Made by a program: the position numbers and the translations under genes. A DNA stretch of 20,183 bases from NCBI GenBank assembly GCA_021812925.1, contig JAKAMK010000006.1:1-20183 (forward strand). Direction: 5' to 3'. Under the pieces are notes generated by a model. The model made no database searches, was not told the origin of the DNA, and saw only the letters and a program-made list of their open reading frames with translations. Shown in pieces: positions 19,798 through 20,183 of this stretch; position 1 is the first letter of the stretch; the number at the start of each line of letters is the position of its first letter. This DNA comes from a bacterium (GTDB taxonomy: Bacteria; Patescibacteria; Paceibacteria; UBA9973; UBA2103).

Positions 19798-19847
19798 GCT
19801 CCGCCAGGCACAATGCAGAAAACCTCCAGCAGTGGAGGTTTTCTGTC
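19798..19847. repeat. 50-bp direct repeat, copy 1, carrying a hairpin terminator
   Basis: Identical over 50 bases to 19995-20044. It begins GCTCCGCCAGGCACAATG and ends in a perfect 13-bp stem (19816-19828 with 19833-19845, loop GCAG) whose right arm contains TTTTCTGTC. It lies 17 bp after the small membrane gene and probably terminates it. Confidence 0.85.
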
Positions 19848-19910
19848 TGTGTGGCCACAGATATTCCCCTCGCCGTCCTTGGGCCGGCACCTATTCAGGT
19901 GGTCACGAGT

Positions 19911-19951
19911 CACTAAGTATTTTGCTGCGGGCACTCGCAAAATACTAAGTG
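19911..19951. repeat. Inverted repeat between the two 50-bp repeats
   Basis: The 15-base arms 19911-19925 and 19937-19951 are complementary except for one A-A position, around an 11-nt loop. The inner AGTATTTTGC/GCAAAATACT pairs are AT-rich, unlike the surroundings. The 265-bp stretch 19781-20045 contains no supported gene. Confidence 0.6.
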
Positions 19952-19994
19952 CTCTCGACCCCGGCTCGCCGTGCTCGCGAGAGCCTCGCACAGG

Positions 19995-20044
19995 GCTCCG
20001 CCAGGCACAATGCAGAAAACCTCCAGCAGTGGAGGTTTTCTGTC
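19995..20044. repeat. 50-bp direct repeat, copy 2, carrying a hairpin terminator
   Basis: Exact copy of 19798-19847. Its stem is 20013-20025 with 20030-20042. It ends 5 bp from the 3' end of tRNA-Arg(GCG) and can act as that tRNA's terminator on the minus strand. Confidence 0.85.
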
Positions 20045-20049
20045 GATTG

Positions 20050-20121
20050 TGCCCCCGGCAGGAATCGAACCCACATTACATCCTCCGCAAGGATGCGTCC
20101 TATCCATTGAACGACGAGGGC
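20050..20121 (-). tRNA. tRNA-Arg (anticodon GCG)
   Basis: Acceptor GCCCTCG/CGGGGGC (one G-U pair), anticodon stem CATCC/GGATG with loop TTGCGGA giving anticodon GCG, and T arm GTGGG-TTCGATT-CCTGC with two wobble pairs. Discriminator A is at 20050 and CCA is not encoded (next bases CAA). CGC/CGU codons are more often read by an ACG anticodon edited to inosine; a genomic GCG avoids that need. Confidence 0.88.
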
Positions 20122-20183
20122 AGGCACTAACGGACGCACGATAGCACAGCCGCGCGCTTTTTGGAACGAACGGTAGAACCGGT

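Noticed and set aside
19798..20044. CRISPR array
   Set aside because: Only two 50-bp copies, 147 bp apart, with a terminator hairpin inside; no regular spacers and no cas genes.

Overview
The window is a high-GC, gene-dense stretch at a bacterial replication origin. The order rnpA-rpmH (leftward), then dnaA-dnaN (rightward), marks oriC. The rest of the gene set (compact Mur ligase without its N-terminal domain, shortened YebC, PilB ATPase without its zinc-finger cysteines, PolA without a recognisable proofreading domain, a short HolA-like protein, a lamin-tail surface protein, very small intergenic gaps) fits a streamlined Patescibacteria/CPR genome, probably a GC-rich Parcubacteria (Paceibacteria) lineage; this placement is inference. 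UGA is a normal stop here (dnaA, tsaE and ruvA all end in TGA), which argues against the Gracilibacteria/Absconditabacteria code.

Layout. 1-2910: start of rnpA, rpmH, dnaA, a weak DnaA-box region, dnaN and a strong two-way terminator. 2920-8139, all leftward: class A penicillin-binding protein, a 42-residue acidic protein, ruvC, a repeat block, yebC, a palindromic element, a candidate structured RNA of about 220 nt, ruvB and a possible small ORF. 8182-9889: terminator and a PilB/GspE-type ATPase (leftward). 9933-14367, rightward: a small secreted cysteine-rich protein, tsaE-polA (4-nt overlap), a small membrane protein and a HolA-like protein. 14360-14965: a PQ-loop-like membrane protein (leftward). 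15088-15991: tRNA-Lys followed one base later by a low-GC LAGLIDADG endonuclease gene. 15988-18803, leftward: lamin-tail protein, Mur ligase and ruvA (ruvA-mur overlap by 4 nt). 18860-20121: rpsT, tRNA-Arg(CCG), hairpins, a small membrane protein, two identical 50-bp terminator-bearing repeats and tRNA-Arg(GCG).

How the genes work together. Replication initiation and elongation (DnaA, DnaN, HolA-like, PolA), Holliday-junction processing (RuvA, RuvB, RuvC all within 14 kb), wall synthesis (PBP, Mur ligase), surface or pilus functions (PilB, lamin-tail protein, secreted protein) and translation (L34, S20, tRNAs, TsaE, YebC).

The main new observation is regulatory. Twelve genes carry a -10-like hexamer (TAnnnT or one step from it) exactly 6-8 nt before the start codon, so transcription should begin at or beside the start codon: systematic leaderless mRNAs. 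Two small envelope-protein genes break the rule and have -35/-10 promoters, a leader and a Shine-Dalgarno site. The homing-endonuclease gene starts one base after a tRNA, so tRNA 3'-end processing alone would yield a nearly leaderless mRNA. The second is the candidate RNA between ruvB and yebC, whose helices contain G-U pairs only when read on the minus strand.
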